DNA from: Heterobilharzia americana
Lineage: Eukaryota > Platyhelminthes > Trematoda > Strigeidida > Schistosomatidae
DNA: 64,000 nucleotides
Assembly: GCA_944470555.2 (NCBI GenBank)
Contig: OX104128.1
Span: forward strand, 61,821,257-61,885,256
Direction of reading: 5' to 3'
The notes beneath the pieces are model-generated. The model ran no database searches and was not told the origin of the DNA. It saw only the letters and a program-made list of their open reading frames with translations. Position numbers and translations under genes: made by a program. Numbering within the stretch: the first letter of the stretch is position 1; each line of letters begins with the position of its first letter. Below are positions 24,110 to 34,244 of the stretch, piece by piece.

Positions 24110-24345
24110 ATAGTCGCGCTATATCGTGAATTGACAGAAGTTGGAAACTGTTAGCCACTGAAATTCGACCTAGTGGCTGAATGGTTAATGCGTTCTAAAA
24201 GGTCTTGAGTTCGATCCCTAGCCCGGGTCATAGGTTTGTACTGCTAAGGAGTCCAATACCAGGACGAAACATCTGCCAGTGCTTCCAGATTTCAAATGGT
24301 TCCCCAACTGATGTCAGTCCGCTATGAATACTACCTCTAAATTAA
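24110..24345 (+). mobile_element. Hammerhead short element (family 2), decayed
   Basis: It starts with the family 5' block GTCGCGCTATATCGTGAATTG, has box B GAGTTCGATCCC at 24209-24220, and ribozyme core CTAAGGAG with one G-to-A change in CTGA. GAAA is kept and the cleavage triplet is changed. It ends at CTATGAATACTACCTC. With the minus copy at 23820-23970 it forms a loose inverted pair. Confidence 0.7.
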
Positions 24346-25419
24346 AAATCGTTATCCGTCTCAAAAATACATAACAGTAGACGGTTATTTGCGTTCATCG
24401 TTTTAATTACGATTGTACAGCTTTAGTAAATGAAATCATCGAAAGGAAGATTTTCTTCACCCTCAATATGGGAATTTCCAGTTCGCTGAGGGCTAGGTCG
24501 ACAAGATGCGCTAACTTCCAAACTCAATTAGAAACTTTCAATACACAGAATGATCGGCTGTGTTGTCAAGTTGTAAAGTGCTAACCAAATTCTTTTGATT
24601 GACTGTGGAAAGCTAATCACAAACCAACTGGCTCACTGTTAAAGTATATCTAACCTGATGTGAAATGGTTCCTGGTGCTCTGTAGGTGACCTAACATATT
24701 CGATACCGAGAATTGTGACTGACAGTCACTTATTCTGATGACTGTCGTATAAAGCCGATTGACAGAATGGAGTCGAAAGTTCGAACTGGACAGCATGATA
24801 ATTCTGGCTACCGCGTAACCAGGTGACACTGGTTTGAATTTCTATGGTGGCGTTAGTTTTCTCAAGAATACGAAAACATCTTGCCAACAAACCTAATACT
24901 TTATGCACTCATTTCAGAAATTTGTTATATGCTCTGATTTGCTTTAATTACAATAAAAATATCTAAGTGAGTAAAATAGTTTCTGGTAAATTCATTTTCT
25001 CAAACATGACTGCTAACTTATTCGTGAATAAAGGTTAACCAATCGAAGCTGTCAAGACACTAGGAGTCTGAGATTCTTATTAAATCATATCCAAGATGTG
25101 TGTATGAAGGTTCCCTCCATCATGTTTGACTGCAGGGATTGACTTTTTTATAGGACGCTCGTTGGTAGATCTATCATACATCCATGAGTATTCCTTTCAG
25201 ATAAGAATGCTTACATGATACAGAGTTTTCCGGATACATTGTGAGACTATTAGTGAGTGTTTGGGGGTGCATTTCTCCCCATAGAAGAGAAATTGTTTTT
25301 TCGGGACTGATCTGTGTTGGTTTACCGTCAAAAAATAGGGACGCGTTGACTAATCCACTTACGTCCGAATTCACATCACCTCTGAGAAGTCAGTGATAGC
25401 CTAAATCTCACCATTTATA
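24346..25419. other. No recognised gene; possible SINE debris
   Basis: Box-B-like GTTTGAATTTC around 24830 and nearby text suggest an old minus-strand tRNA-derived element. The 66-codon minus frame at 25174-25374 has no recognisable motif. Confidence 0.3.
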
Positions 25420-25880
25420 AAAGAAGTTCCACTTACTCTTGCTATATAAGTCATGCATAGCCTCGGCGAGTTATGCGATCACCTACTGAAAACCGAGTGT
25501 GCTGTGTCGCAGTTCCATTTTCTCTACCATATGACTGTGAAACCCAACCAAAAAAAAGAAAGACATGGGAAGAATTAAGGTGTTCGTCCACCATTACCTT
25601 CATAGTACGAGCAGTGTGTCGTGGTGTCATTACGTCAGTAAAGCAGAAGTCAGACTTAAGGTTTCAGGGAGGAGAAGAAGGTTACTAAGGTGGTCGAGAC
25701 ATGTGTTGCGTGTGTCTGGTCACCATCTGCCCTATCATTCAGTATTAAACAAAGTAGGCTTGAGCTAAAAGAAAGTTGGAGGTGGCTGAATTGAAATGTG
25801 ACATCGACTAAAGCGGTCTTTTAGCATTTGTCTGAGTGGTGAGGTCATTGTGTCAACCACAATCAGTGGTTGGCAACGTT
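25420..25880 (+). mobile_element. LINE C-terminal fragment
   Basis: RPTENRVCCVAVPFSLPYDC (about 25475-25525) matches the GRVYCAAVRSVLLYGCET block, HYVSKAEVRLKVSG (about 25625-25665) the NAEVRRRV block, and RWSRHVLRVSGHHLPYHSVL (about 25697-25750) the RWLGHVLRMP block. The fragment is collinear with 22400-23430 but more damaged. Confidence 0.7.
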
Positions 25881-26570
25881 GATCGTCAAAACAGTATTAT
25901 CAGATTTCATGTTAGTAATGAAAGACTGACTGGTTGAAGTATTTCCACTTCATTATCAGCCATGTTATCTGTTTGAATTCTTCTAATTCTTGACGGCATT
26001 TATCAAGTACAACCTCTGATTCCAGTCATTGAACTTCATCGAAACAGACTACGATACCATCGTACACTATGAATACCTAGTAAGTATGAACAGGTTAGTA
26101 GGGAGAATTTTTCACTAGAAAACACAGTCATTTAACGAATTCAACTGAGAGATTAAGAATATCAACATCGAATCGCCACTTCTATTAACACGAAGTGATC
26201 AGTTTTACCTATAAAATAACGTGAAAATGAGAAATGACGTGACCACAGATTACGGTGTTGACGAATCAACACCTGTAAACTTGACAAAAAAGTGACACCC
26301 ATGAAGTTGTTATATTTCACAACAGCATAGACGACAAGTCCCAGAAAGTTGGAAGACATGAGAAAACACAAGAATATAAGAGAGAGAGTAGAGAAGGGAG
26401 AAATTGTGAAAATGTTTCTTCTGTTTACCACATAAGTGTACATCTATTACGAAAGAATTTTATTTGTGCCAACTAACAATCACATGCTTTCACTAAGTGA
26501 ACCACCATCCTTTCTGTACAGCATTGCTTTACATAAAAGCTATTTTTACACACCTTATTTATAAACTGTA
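25881..26570. other. No recognised gene
   Basis: A 93-codon minus frame at 26162-26443 is hydrophobic and AT-driven. It has no motif. Confidence 0.3.
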
Positions 26571-27030
26571 TGGTTCAGAGACTTGACGCGTTACGAAAGG
26601 GATTTCCAACAAACTACAGATATTCATCAATAACTGCACCCTGCTCTGGCTCGTTACTGAAGATCAAATGGCCAGAATAGTGAGGATAAGCAACGAGGAA
26701 CTCTGGCTGGATGGCAACGAACCAACCAAGAAGCTATCACCCAACAAATATGCACTAGAAGGAAGTGGAGATGGATTGGGCATACACTGAGAAGGCCGAC
26801 TGGGGACATCACGCATCAGGCCAGGCCCTCGAGTGAAAACCTCATGGGAAGCGACGAGTTGGGTGTCCCAGCTGATGGTGACATGGGGAGATGGTGCGAG
26901 GAGGAAATGAGAGCTTGTGGGCTATCGTGGAGCCAGTTTCAAAAGATTTCAGAGAAGAGAGCGCATTGGAGACGTGTTACTGATGTCCTATGTTCCATTA
27001 AGAACCCAAGGGACAAATAATAATAATAAT
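26571..27030 (+). mobile_element. RTE-like LINE 3' fragment, near-identical to 17210-17624
   Basis: It begins at TGGTTCAGAGACTTG, which corresponds to the YGSQTW block, and runs through the C-terminal EEEMRACG block to CCAAGGGACAAATAATAATAATAAT, the family's 3' end and tail. From 26602 to about 27014 it matches the reverse complement of 17210-17624 with only two differences that I could find, one of them a missing G at 26885-26888 that breaks the frame before EEEMRACG. The first 30 bases are clearly more divergent. Confidence 0.9.
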
Positions 27031-27184
27031 TTATATACTGTTGCTGAGATGTTAACTAAATCAAATGAATCAGTGATAGCCTCTTTTTATGTTATTCTGT
27101 TCATTTAGTGAAGTAAAATATAAAAAGTTGGGAAGACCAGGAATGAACTTCGTGTGTTGCATAGATAGGTTTCATTTGAGCAGA

Positions 27185-27360
27185 TAGTGTGACATCAGCT
27201 GGCGAATTATTGAAGATCTGGGAGAACTGGAAAACTGTTTTGTGGGCACGTACTGCTGAGGAGTCCTATACTAGGACTAAACAGCTATCCAGTCCTCCCC
27301 GATTTTAAATGGTCCTCCAGTAGATGTCACTTTATCATGGACGCTACCTTGATATTCATA
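27185..27360 (+). mobile_element. Hammerhead short element (family 2), 5'-truncated
   Basis: Stem I GTACTG, CTGAGGAG and stem II GTCCTATACTAGGAC are kept, but GAAA is TAAA and the cleavage triplet GTC is ATC. The tRNA-like head is missing. Confidence 0.65.
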
Positions 27361-28119
27361 CATAGCTTCTAAAAATGGGAGGAAATTATCTAATCATACG
27401 TTTTCATGAGAACTATGATAGAGTTCCAGCTTGAATTGGTGGGTTTATTTGGGCTTCTGCTGTGTACAAGTTACAGAAACTTCTTTCGTACCTAGAGGCT
27501 TAATATTAATGAATAATATTAAAATATGATGTTATTAGTTCTTCTTAACCTGAATTGACTAACTACTCAATTATTAAACTCTTAGTAGACTTGCATTAAC
27601 CAGAGATTCACTCATAGAATGCATACTTTGCTTCACCCACATAATTAACTCTGTAGAAGTAAGTAAATGCGATTAATAATCTTTATCGCATTCACTTTAA
27701 GACCTAAGGCGTATTTCAATAAATCAATTTTCATACTTCACATGTTAAATAATAACAACGTTGTATTAAAAGTGTTTCATACCTACTCGGTGAATCAAAG
27801 TACATTCACCTAAATAGTATAGTTCCTACCTTCATTTAATACAATTTTTGTGATTATTTCATAAATATGTTGCAAGTTATAGAGCTTACAAAGATGAAGA
27901 ACAATGTCAATATGTTTTATCAACCTACTGACAAACATTTTTTTTTTCAATAGACCGTAGTTAATAGTAAGTGGCAGTTAGATCCAAGTGGTACATTCCA
28001 CTTTTTGTTAAGTTCATCAACTGAATGGATTTTGAGTAGTGTGCTAGTATCTCCAGTCATTACACATTAGTTTAAATATCAGAGCTTCATTCATTTGGCT
28101 AATAAGTTAATAACTCCTT
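27361..28119. other. No recognised gene
   Basis: AT-rich with no usable frame. A T-rich run lies near 27938-27949. Confidence 0.35.
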
Positions 28120-28240
28120 ATTCATACTGAGTGATTATTGAAGTTGAAATAAAAATCTGAGTCGTGGTAACATTTGAATGAGCGGTATCCGGATTACCGG
28201 AACGGTACTTTACCAACTGGACTAAGAGACCCATGGTCAG
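28120..28240 (-). repeat. tRNA-derived SINE
   Basis: The minus strand reads GGGTCTCTTAGTCCAGTTGG, then a degenerate box B (CATTCAAATGTTACC), then CAGATTTTTATTTCAACTTC and TCACTCAGTA. Same family as 18530-18660. Confidence 0.6.
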
Positions 28241-28729
28241 TAACTGATCACCTGGCATCAATAATACATACCTGCCAAACCACTACTACCTCCGATAGTC
28301 AAAATGATAACTTCTCATCATTTATCGATTATCATCAGTTAATAATATAATTTAAGGTCTTACCGGTTGTTGATTTATTGCACAAAGTGCGTAAAAACTT
28401 TTACAATGATATCAAGGCATGTAATTTGAAGTCAGATCCTAATATAGAAAATAAGACAAAGTTATCTTGGCTTAGAGTTGCTCGGAAGTGCATATTCATA
28501 ACTTCATCAAACATCAAAACCAAGGTCTTGACTAATCGCAGCGTCGCCATTCCTATCACTCAGCTAGAACCCAATAGTTCATATTTTTTTTAACTTCCGC
28601 CAATTTACAATGTAGCTTAACTGTTATCCAGTTTCAGCGATGAACATTTTGTCTTCACTCTCAATATGTTTCATTTTCATAAATTAATGCTTTCATTGAA
28701 ATGAAGTCGTTTGTATGGAGCTAACTAAT
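28241..28729. other. Unassigned; one 71-codon frame
   Basis: The frame at 28378-28593 (Lys/Asn-rich) has no motif and no supporting splice sites that I could identify. Confidence 0.3.
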
Positions 28730-29390
28730 GTCAGACAGACAGACAGACAGAATCAACGAGCAACCTCGCACACAAGTGCATCCATTCGAGTTGCTACACA
28801 TCATAGTAGTCTGGAAGAACAAGCACATAGGATATCAAAGCAGATAGGTGTATGAGGAGAAAGGTTAGTCAAAACACTCAAACTTTAGAAAACGTCAAGG
28901 AGTAAAAAAATCTCTGTGAGTGTGACCAATTTTCAGCCATGTCACCCCGCTGTCCTCATTTTAAGGACCCCTGCCAGGTAGCCTTCGTCTTCCTATCTGA
29001 CTAAGACCAGCAGTCAGACAATTCATCGACTGATGCCACGTCTTAATCTGATCATGCTGAACCCTCTTCCTACTTAATCCAACTTCCTCTAGTACGGCTT
29101 ATCGAGGTGGGCGGTGGTTCGGGATGCACAGCACATGTCCAAGCCATCTCAATAGATTCAAGTTCACAACCTCTCTCTCGCCTGACCTCAACATTAATCA
29201 CACAGTGATTCCATCAAACGTGAGCAATTCTACGAAGATATCCATGATCATACCCTGTGATCGCCTCACGTCTTCTACTTTCAACGACCATGTTTTACAG
29301 ATGTATAATACTTCAGTGCAGTATATTCGCCCTCTGATAGGTAGTTGGATATCTCGCCAGTTGGCACCACAAATGACTGAAGTTGGCTGA
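28730..29390 (-). mobile_element. 3' end of an RTE-like LINE
   Basis: Same family and orientation as 11925-12450 and 49780-50560. It starts at a (CAGA)n tract (28736-28752), has the CACACAAGTGCATCCATTCG and AGAAAACGTCAAGGAG blocks, and on the minus strand carries the degraded LRWLGHVL-type tail around 29100-29200. Confidence 0.6.
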
Positions 29391-29394
29391 AGGA

Positions 29395-29760
29395 CTGGAT
29401 TGGATCAGTGGTAACGTCACTGACTACTACACTGGATGACGCGGGTTTGAATCTCAGACAAATCACCAGTTCTATCGGGGTTGTAGACATGCCTTCCTGA
29501 CGAGTGCCAAGAAGCATGAAACCTAAGTCCAGGGTTTCCTGTCGATAGCCTGTCAAAGTGTATCATGATGCTGAGCTGCCTAATCTGGTGGTCACACTGC
29601 AAAATGATCAATAGAATTCGATCAGAACTTAAGACTAGACAACACGAAGTTGGTTACCAATCAATGTAGGATTTGCAGTGTCGGGATTCACCTACAAACT
29701 AAAATGTGGTCAGTAGACAGTAACAAGACCTGTAAATCGCTGTAACGAAATAAGCTCATC
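29395..29760 (+). mobile_element. Hammerhead short element, family 3
   Basis: A tRNA-like head (GATCAGTGGTAACGTCACTG, then GGGTTTGAATCTC) is followed by a ribozyme region and a distinct 3' part (GATGCTGAGCTGCC, GCAAAATGATCAATAGAATT). The head and body differ from Sm-alpha and from family 2. A permuted copy is at 61395-61690. Confidence 0.65.
29489..29540 (+). ncRNA. Hammerhead ribozyme motif (family 3), core intact
   Basis: CTGACGAG (29497-29504), GAAA (29518-29521) and cleavage triplet GTC (29527-29529) are all present. Stem II is GTGC/GCAT with loop CAAGAA. Stem III is A-C/G-T closing CTAA. Stem I pairs CCTT with AGGG next to one C-C mismatch at the base. The minimal stem III is the same design as in Sm-alpha. 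Activity is possible but may be weakened by the mismatch. Confidence 0.65.
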
Positions 29761-30159
29761 AAACACAGGGAACACATCCAAAGTGATCCACAACCTGCTT
29801 TCACAATCAACATACTAAACCTGAAATTTGATGAGGTTTCTAGATTTCATGGTTTGTAAAACATTCACCAAGTGTTGAATTATTTCCACCTTTTATTTTG
29901 ACTTGTGATCAATATTATCCAGATAAGAATACATTTGACTGTTGACTGATTACATTTGAAATATCTTCGCTGGGTAGCCTGCTGTTATGTTTTTGTCTAG
30001 CAGTGCTTGTCCAAATCACGTGACTTTGCCGATTTACTTGTGTTTGATTAGTCTCGCACATACTTATCATGTCCTATTGTGGTAGTAAAACTTAGGCACT
30101 GTGGTTAAGTATAATTCCATATTAGATTGTCCATTTGATATGGGACACAGGGATATCCG

Positions 30160-30400
30160 TAGCCTGTAACTTAGTGGCCTAGTGGATAACGCATTGGCGT
30201 TTGAAGCGACCAGTACACAGCTTGAGCACAGGGATTTGGCTTTGGGGAGATGACTTTCAACCTATTGGTCACGGGGTCGAGTCCCGCTTCACCTACCCGG
30301 GGTTTGGGCAGCCAGGTAGTATCACTAGACCTCTCACTATAGATATGGCTTATCGCCTGCTGCATGAATGTACACAACGTCGCTGAGTGCGTTTCGTTAG
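30160..30400 (+). mobile_element. Sm-alpha-like element, tRNA-like head, ribozyme lost
   Basis: GTGGCCTAGTGGATAACGC and TTGGCGTTTGAAGCGA match the Sm-alpha head (compare 62615-62660 and, on the minus strand, 37085-37150). Box-B-like GGGTCGAGTCCCG lies at 30276. No CTGANGA/GAAA core follows. Confidence 0.55.
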
Positions 30401-30689
30401 TTTGATAAGGTATTATTTACTAGATGACATTTCGGGTAGAATTTATTGCTCATATTGGTACCAAAGTTATCATACCACTTTCAAGCTTCCTTCATTTAGT
30501 CCAACAGTTTTTTGTGCGAATGAATACCAATCTGAAATCAATCAACAAATTCCCACAAACCTCCAAACTGAATTCATCTAGTTATAGTTGGTAACTGCCT
30601 TCGAGAGGTGATGCCCGAAGTTCTGATGAGAAGTTTTAACCAGTGGAGCCAAACAAGTCGGATGTGTGGACAGTTACGAGACGACGGTA

Positions 30690-30950
30690 TAGACTGGAGG
30701 TCACGCTATATCGTTAACTGACAGAAATAGGAAATATGAACTACTGGATTCTGACTCATTGGCTGAATGTCAACGTACTAGCCACGGGACCTGAACATCC
30801 TGAGTTCCACACCTCATGGGGTCCCATCCTTGGACAAAACAATTGTTCCGTGCTCCCAGGTTTCCAATGCTCCTCCAACTGCTGTCACTTCACAATGGAT
30901 TCCAGTCTGAAATCAATAAATAAGTCCCCATAAACCTCCAAAATGAGTTT
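30690..30950 (+). mobile_element. Hammerhead short element (family 2), ribozyme deleted
   Basis: It has the 5' block GGTCACGCTATATCGTTAAC, a tRNA-like head, and the 3' part ending GATTCCAGTCTGAAATC. The ribozyme region between is shortened to a remnant (TCCCATCCTTGGACAAAAC). Confidence 0.65.
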
Positions 30951-31069
30951 TTCATTCGTTCACTTTAATGGTACCAAAAGTTTCCACATATCTGCAATGT
31001 CTGGTGAGTCATTCCTGTTACATATGTTAGGTGTTGATCCAATGAACGCGGATTCTGTGATCCATCCCT

Positions 31070-31500
31070 TCAACCAAATATATTAGGTTTTAGAACTGTC
31101 ACTTTATCCTATCCTATAGTGTGATTACGGGCCAGAGCAAGGAGAGCGACAGCAGAATTTTTCTCTAAATTACTAATATTAGTAGGGTCCACTGTTGTGT
31201 GTCTCACCAAGTTTTAATGCTCCGTAATTCTGGCTGACCCAGATCGGCTGCTTTGACCTATATAATTGACCTCACAATCAATATTTGGTATTTGATAGAT
31301 TTGACTACTCTACGTAATTGGATCTACTGTATCTTTTAGCCTACAAAGTTTCTCTCCAAGCGAGTTTATGGGCTTGAATGTCACCCTGATCTCAGCATTG
31401 TTTAGAATTTTACCTAAATTTTCCCATAGAGGATTTAGATTCCCTCTTAGTCGTGTTGTAGTCACCACTCCTTATTTTATCACTCCTTGTAATTTTTTTA
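31070..31500 (-). pseudogene. Penelope-like element, GIY-YIG end (second lineage)
   Basis: The minus-strand translation gives LGKILNNAEIRVTFKPINSL, KLCRLKD, one stop, then YQIPNIDCEVNYIGQSSRSG and ARITEH, then NISNLEKNSAVALLALARNH. This is collinear with the fragment inside the 3-kb duplication (51343-51625) and is the C-terminal endonuclease module. Only two or three stops interrupt it. Everything upstream of the linker is missing. Confidence 0.75.
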
Positions 31501-33229
31501 ATAAATTCCAGAGGGTAATTATTAAGACACAGTGTCTGTTTGGCGTGTTTCATTTCCTTATTTAGGTGTTCTGACTTAGTAGTCAAACTTCTAGCTCGAA
31601 TACTTAGACATTTTAACAAGCCTACCTTGACAGATATGGGATGAGATGAAGTGAAATCGAATGAATACTTGGTCACAACAGCTTCGTACAACAGAACAGG
31701 CCTGAATCATCTATATGTCCAACTGAATTTCCTGTTCACAACGCAACAAAATGAAACCATAAATTTCATGTATGGAAAATGAGATGAGATACGATAATCC
31801 ATTTGACTCAAAACACTCCACACTATAAGTTATGCAGAAATAGGTGATGGGTCAGTAGAAAGCTCTTGAACTGAGCTATACAATAATGTCACAGAATAAG
31901 TCATGAGTACACTATCTTCTAAAATAAATCAAGTAACGAAACCGATGATAATTACCTGAGATTCACGTTTTCCACTTTCCAGCCGATAGAATGGCTTAAA
32001 TTCAGAGAATTCATAGATAGCACTCAGCTGTTGACTGATATTTACATCTGACAGTCTCCTTAATCTTTTCTAGGATTTATAAACATTGATGAATTTTGAT
32101 TGACTGATGTTATCGTCTTACAAATAACCGCCTTCCTCTTAGTAGTTAGATATTTACAATGGAATATCCTACATAACTAATGTACCTAGCAAATGTATCA
32201 GTCTAGGCTTTGTACGATTTTTAACAAGTTTTCTTCGTTTATCTACGATCTGTTTATCAATTAAATCAATGCTGGTTTAGATAGACTAAATGAACGAGCG
32301 TAAAGTGAAACCAAGCACAAGTTTTTAATTTGCTCTTTCTTACATATGCACATATCATAGAAATGTTCTTTTCTGCTTTATTGTTTAGGCTCATACATAT
32401 CCTTGATACCGGTCGTTAGATATTGAATTGGTAAAAACACTGCATAAAACATGATATATTAAATAAAACTGTCTGATATTTGATGAATGGGTACTTTAGA
32501 CTCTATGTGGAAAGAGGTAATTAACTTCTTTCATGGCTGAAAGAAAAGAAACTAGACAAATGTCAGAAACGATTATACCAGCATTATCGAATTGGTGATA
32601 GTTATTGATTCATGTAAATAGTGTAGACATGCTTTTTTGTGTTTCACTTTCCCATTTCAATCAGAACAAGTTTTGACTACGGGCTTCAACAGTGTACACA
32701 AGTGTTAACATCCATACTGGGATCTTTGAGATATAAGGAATCATCAGTCGAAAACATCCACTAGAATGAATTGAAATCGATTACAATGACAGATCTGTTT
32801 ACACTTCAAAACTTGGATCATTACACTAATATTTACTCGTCTATTTTTTCGTTTGCTATTTCGTTTTCGTTATTGTTCATTGTAGTGTAAAGTTAGTTCG
32901 TCTGGGTATGCTGTTTTGAACTGCAGTATCTTTTATGGCAGTTCATATTTCTACAGAGGTCTGTTTCAGTCTTTCTTTCTATCCCCAAACCCATGTATTG
33001 TAATTCCATTAAATTACTAAACTTCGTGATTCTACAGCTGATAACGATCTACAAAACTTCTAGTTTATTATAACCAAGTACTTATAAGCTACTTACTTTG
33101 AGATAAGTGCCCTAAAGTTCAAACCAGAGGTTTTAGCCGATGGAATGTACCAAGTCAGTCAAGCCTGTGAACATATATAGGTTGATGGTATTGGATAATG
33201 AATTCAGAAATAAGAAAATCTGAAGCATC
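31501..33229. other. 1.7 kb without a recognised gene
   Basis: AT-rich. No element or coding signature could be supported. Confidence 0.4.
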
Positions 33230-33440
33230 TGATCCTAACTAGTAGCGGAATGGTAATGTACTGACTGTGTACCCTGATGGTTCTAGGCTTTAACCTTTGT
33301 TATGTCGAGTGAGCACTGCTAAAGAGTTCCAATAAAGACAAAACAGTTATCTATCCTTCTCATATTTTCAGTGTTTCTCAGTTTCTTTCATTAGACAATA
33401 AAAGCTACTTTGAAGTCAAGCAAACCTCATAGCTTTGTGA
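33230..33440 (+). mobile_element. Hammerhead short element (family 2), strongly decayed
   Basis: The order of blocks is kept: AGTAGCGGAATGGTAATG, box-B-like GCTTTAACC, GAGCACTGCTAAAGAGTTCC, AGACAAAACAG. The ribozyme core is no longer intact. Confidence 0.5.
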
Positions 33441-33634
33441 TTATATAAATATAATAATTCATGATATATACCTCTGTCGGGATTGAAGTCTTAAAAAGAT
33501 TATTGTCATAATTAGGAGAGAGTGGGAACAGACGTAAGAAAACTGCTCTAAAATTTGCCAGATTTCGAGAGATACTGTTGATATCCGTTAAAATTTTCCC
33601 AATAAATTCTCTCAGTGAGCTTTATCGGTTCTAT

Positions 33635-33653
33635 CTTCTTCTTCTTCTTCTCC

Positions 33654-33708
<55 letters not shown>
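33635..33708. repeat. Compound microsatellite (CTT)n(ATT)n
   Basis: A short CTT/TCT tract is followed by a pure ATT run of about 18 units. It lies exactly at the end of the minus-strand short element at 33709-33890. Confidence 0.9.
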
Positions 33709-33709
<1 letters not shown>

Positions 33710-33890
33710 TTAGGGTAGTATTCACCATGGATTAATATCAACTGCAGAACCGCTGAAAAACTGTGAGCACTGGTCAACTGTTTCAACCTAGCACGGAAAA
33801 CCTCAGTAGTACTCACGCACTAGGAATCCAACTCAAGGTCTGCATTCAGTGATCCACAGTTTCCTATTTTTATCGTTTCGCGATATACAA
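33709..33890 (-). mobile_element. Hammerhead short element (family 2), decayed
   Basis: Minus-strand copy: it has AGTATTCACCATGGATTAATATC at its 3' end and GTGAGCACTGGTC in the stem I region, but the CTGANGA box reads CTGAGGT and stem II is disrupted. Confidence 0.6.
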
Positions 33891-34168
33891 CGACAATCCA
33901 TTGAGGTTTCCAGTTGACATCCCCACCCCCTACTGTTTAACTCCGTATGGAACGGCCACTAAACATAACTTTAGGCCCTGGGTTCAACCTCTGAAGCGGT
34001 CTAGAAGGCGCGCTGTTGAGGATTCGCATACTTATACAAAACATTTATCCAGTGCTCCCAGGTTTTCAGCGGTTTTTCGCTAGAAAATCGAGATATTCAA
34101 CATGTCACTAATGAGCACTGTCCAGTGCCCCCAGGTTTTCAATACTTCCTCAACTGACGTCAGCCCTT
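33891..34168 (+). mobile_element. Hammerhead short element (family 2), decayed and partly repeated
   Basis: A ribozyme remnant near 34010-34060 (CTGTTGAGGATTCGCATACT) is followed by CCAGTGCTCCCAGGTTTTC. A second CCAGTGCCCCCAGGTTTTC block comes at about 34123-34141, so the 3' part is present twice. It ends at CCTTAAAGAATATAACC. Confidence 0.55.
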
Positions 34169-34174
34169 AAAGAA

Positions 34175-34220
34175 TATAACCTTATATATATATACATATA
34201 TATGTATATATATATACATA
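34175..34220. repeat. TA/TATACA low-complexity palindrome
   Basis: An alternating TATATA/CATATATATG tract directly follows the short element. It is largely self-complementary. Confidence 0.85.
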
Positions 34221-34244
34221 ACCTCTCCTAGTTTATTAGTTCAC

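Noticed and set aside
28736..28752. CRISPR-like or satellite array at the CAGA repeats
   Set aside because: It is a four-base microsatellite at the LINE 3' end. There are no spacers, and no CRISPR array exists in the window.
33631..33816. Poly-isoleucine frame
   Set aside because: Product of the (ATT)n microsatellite.
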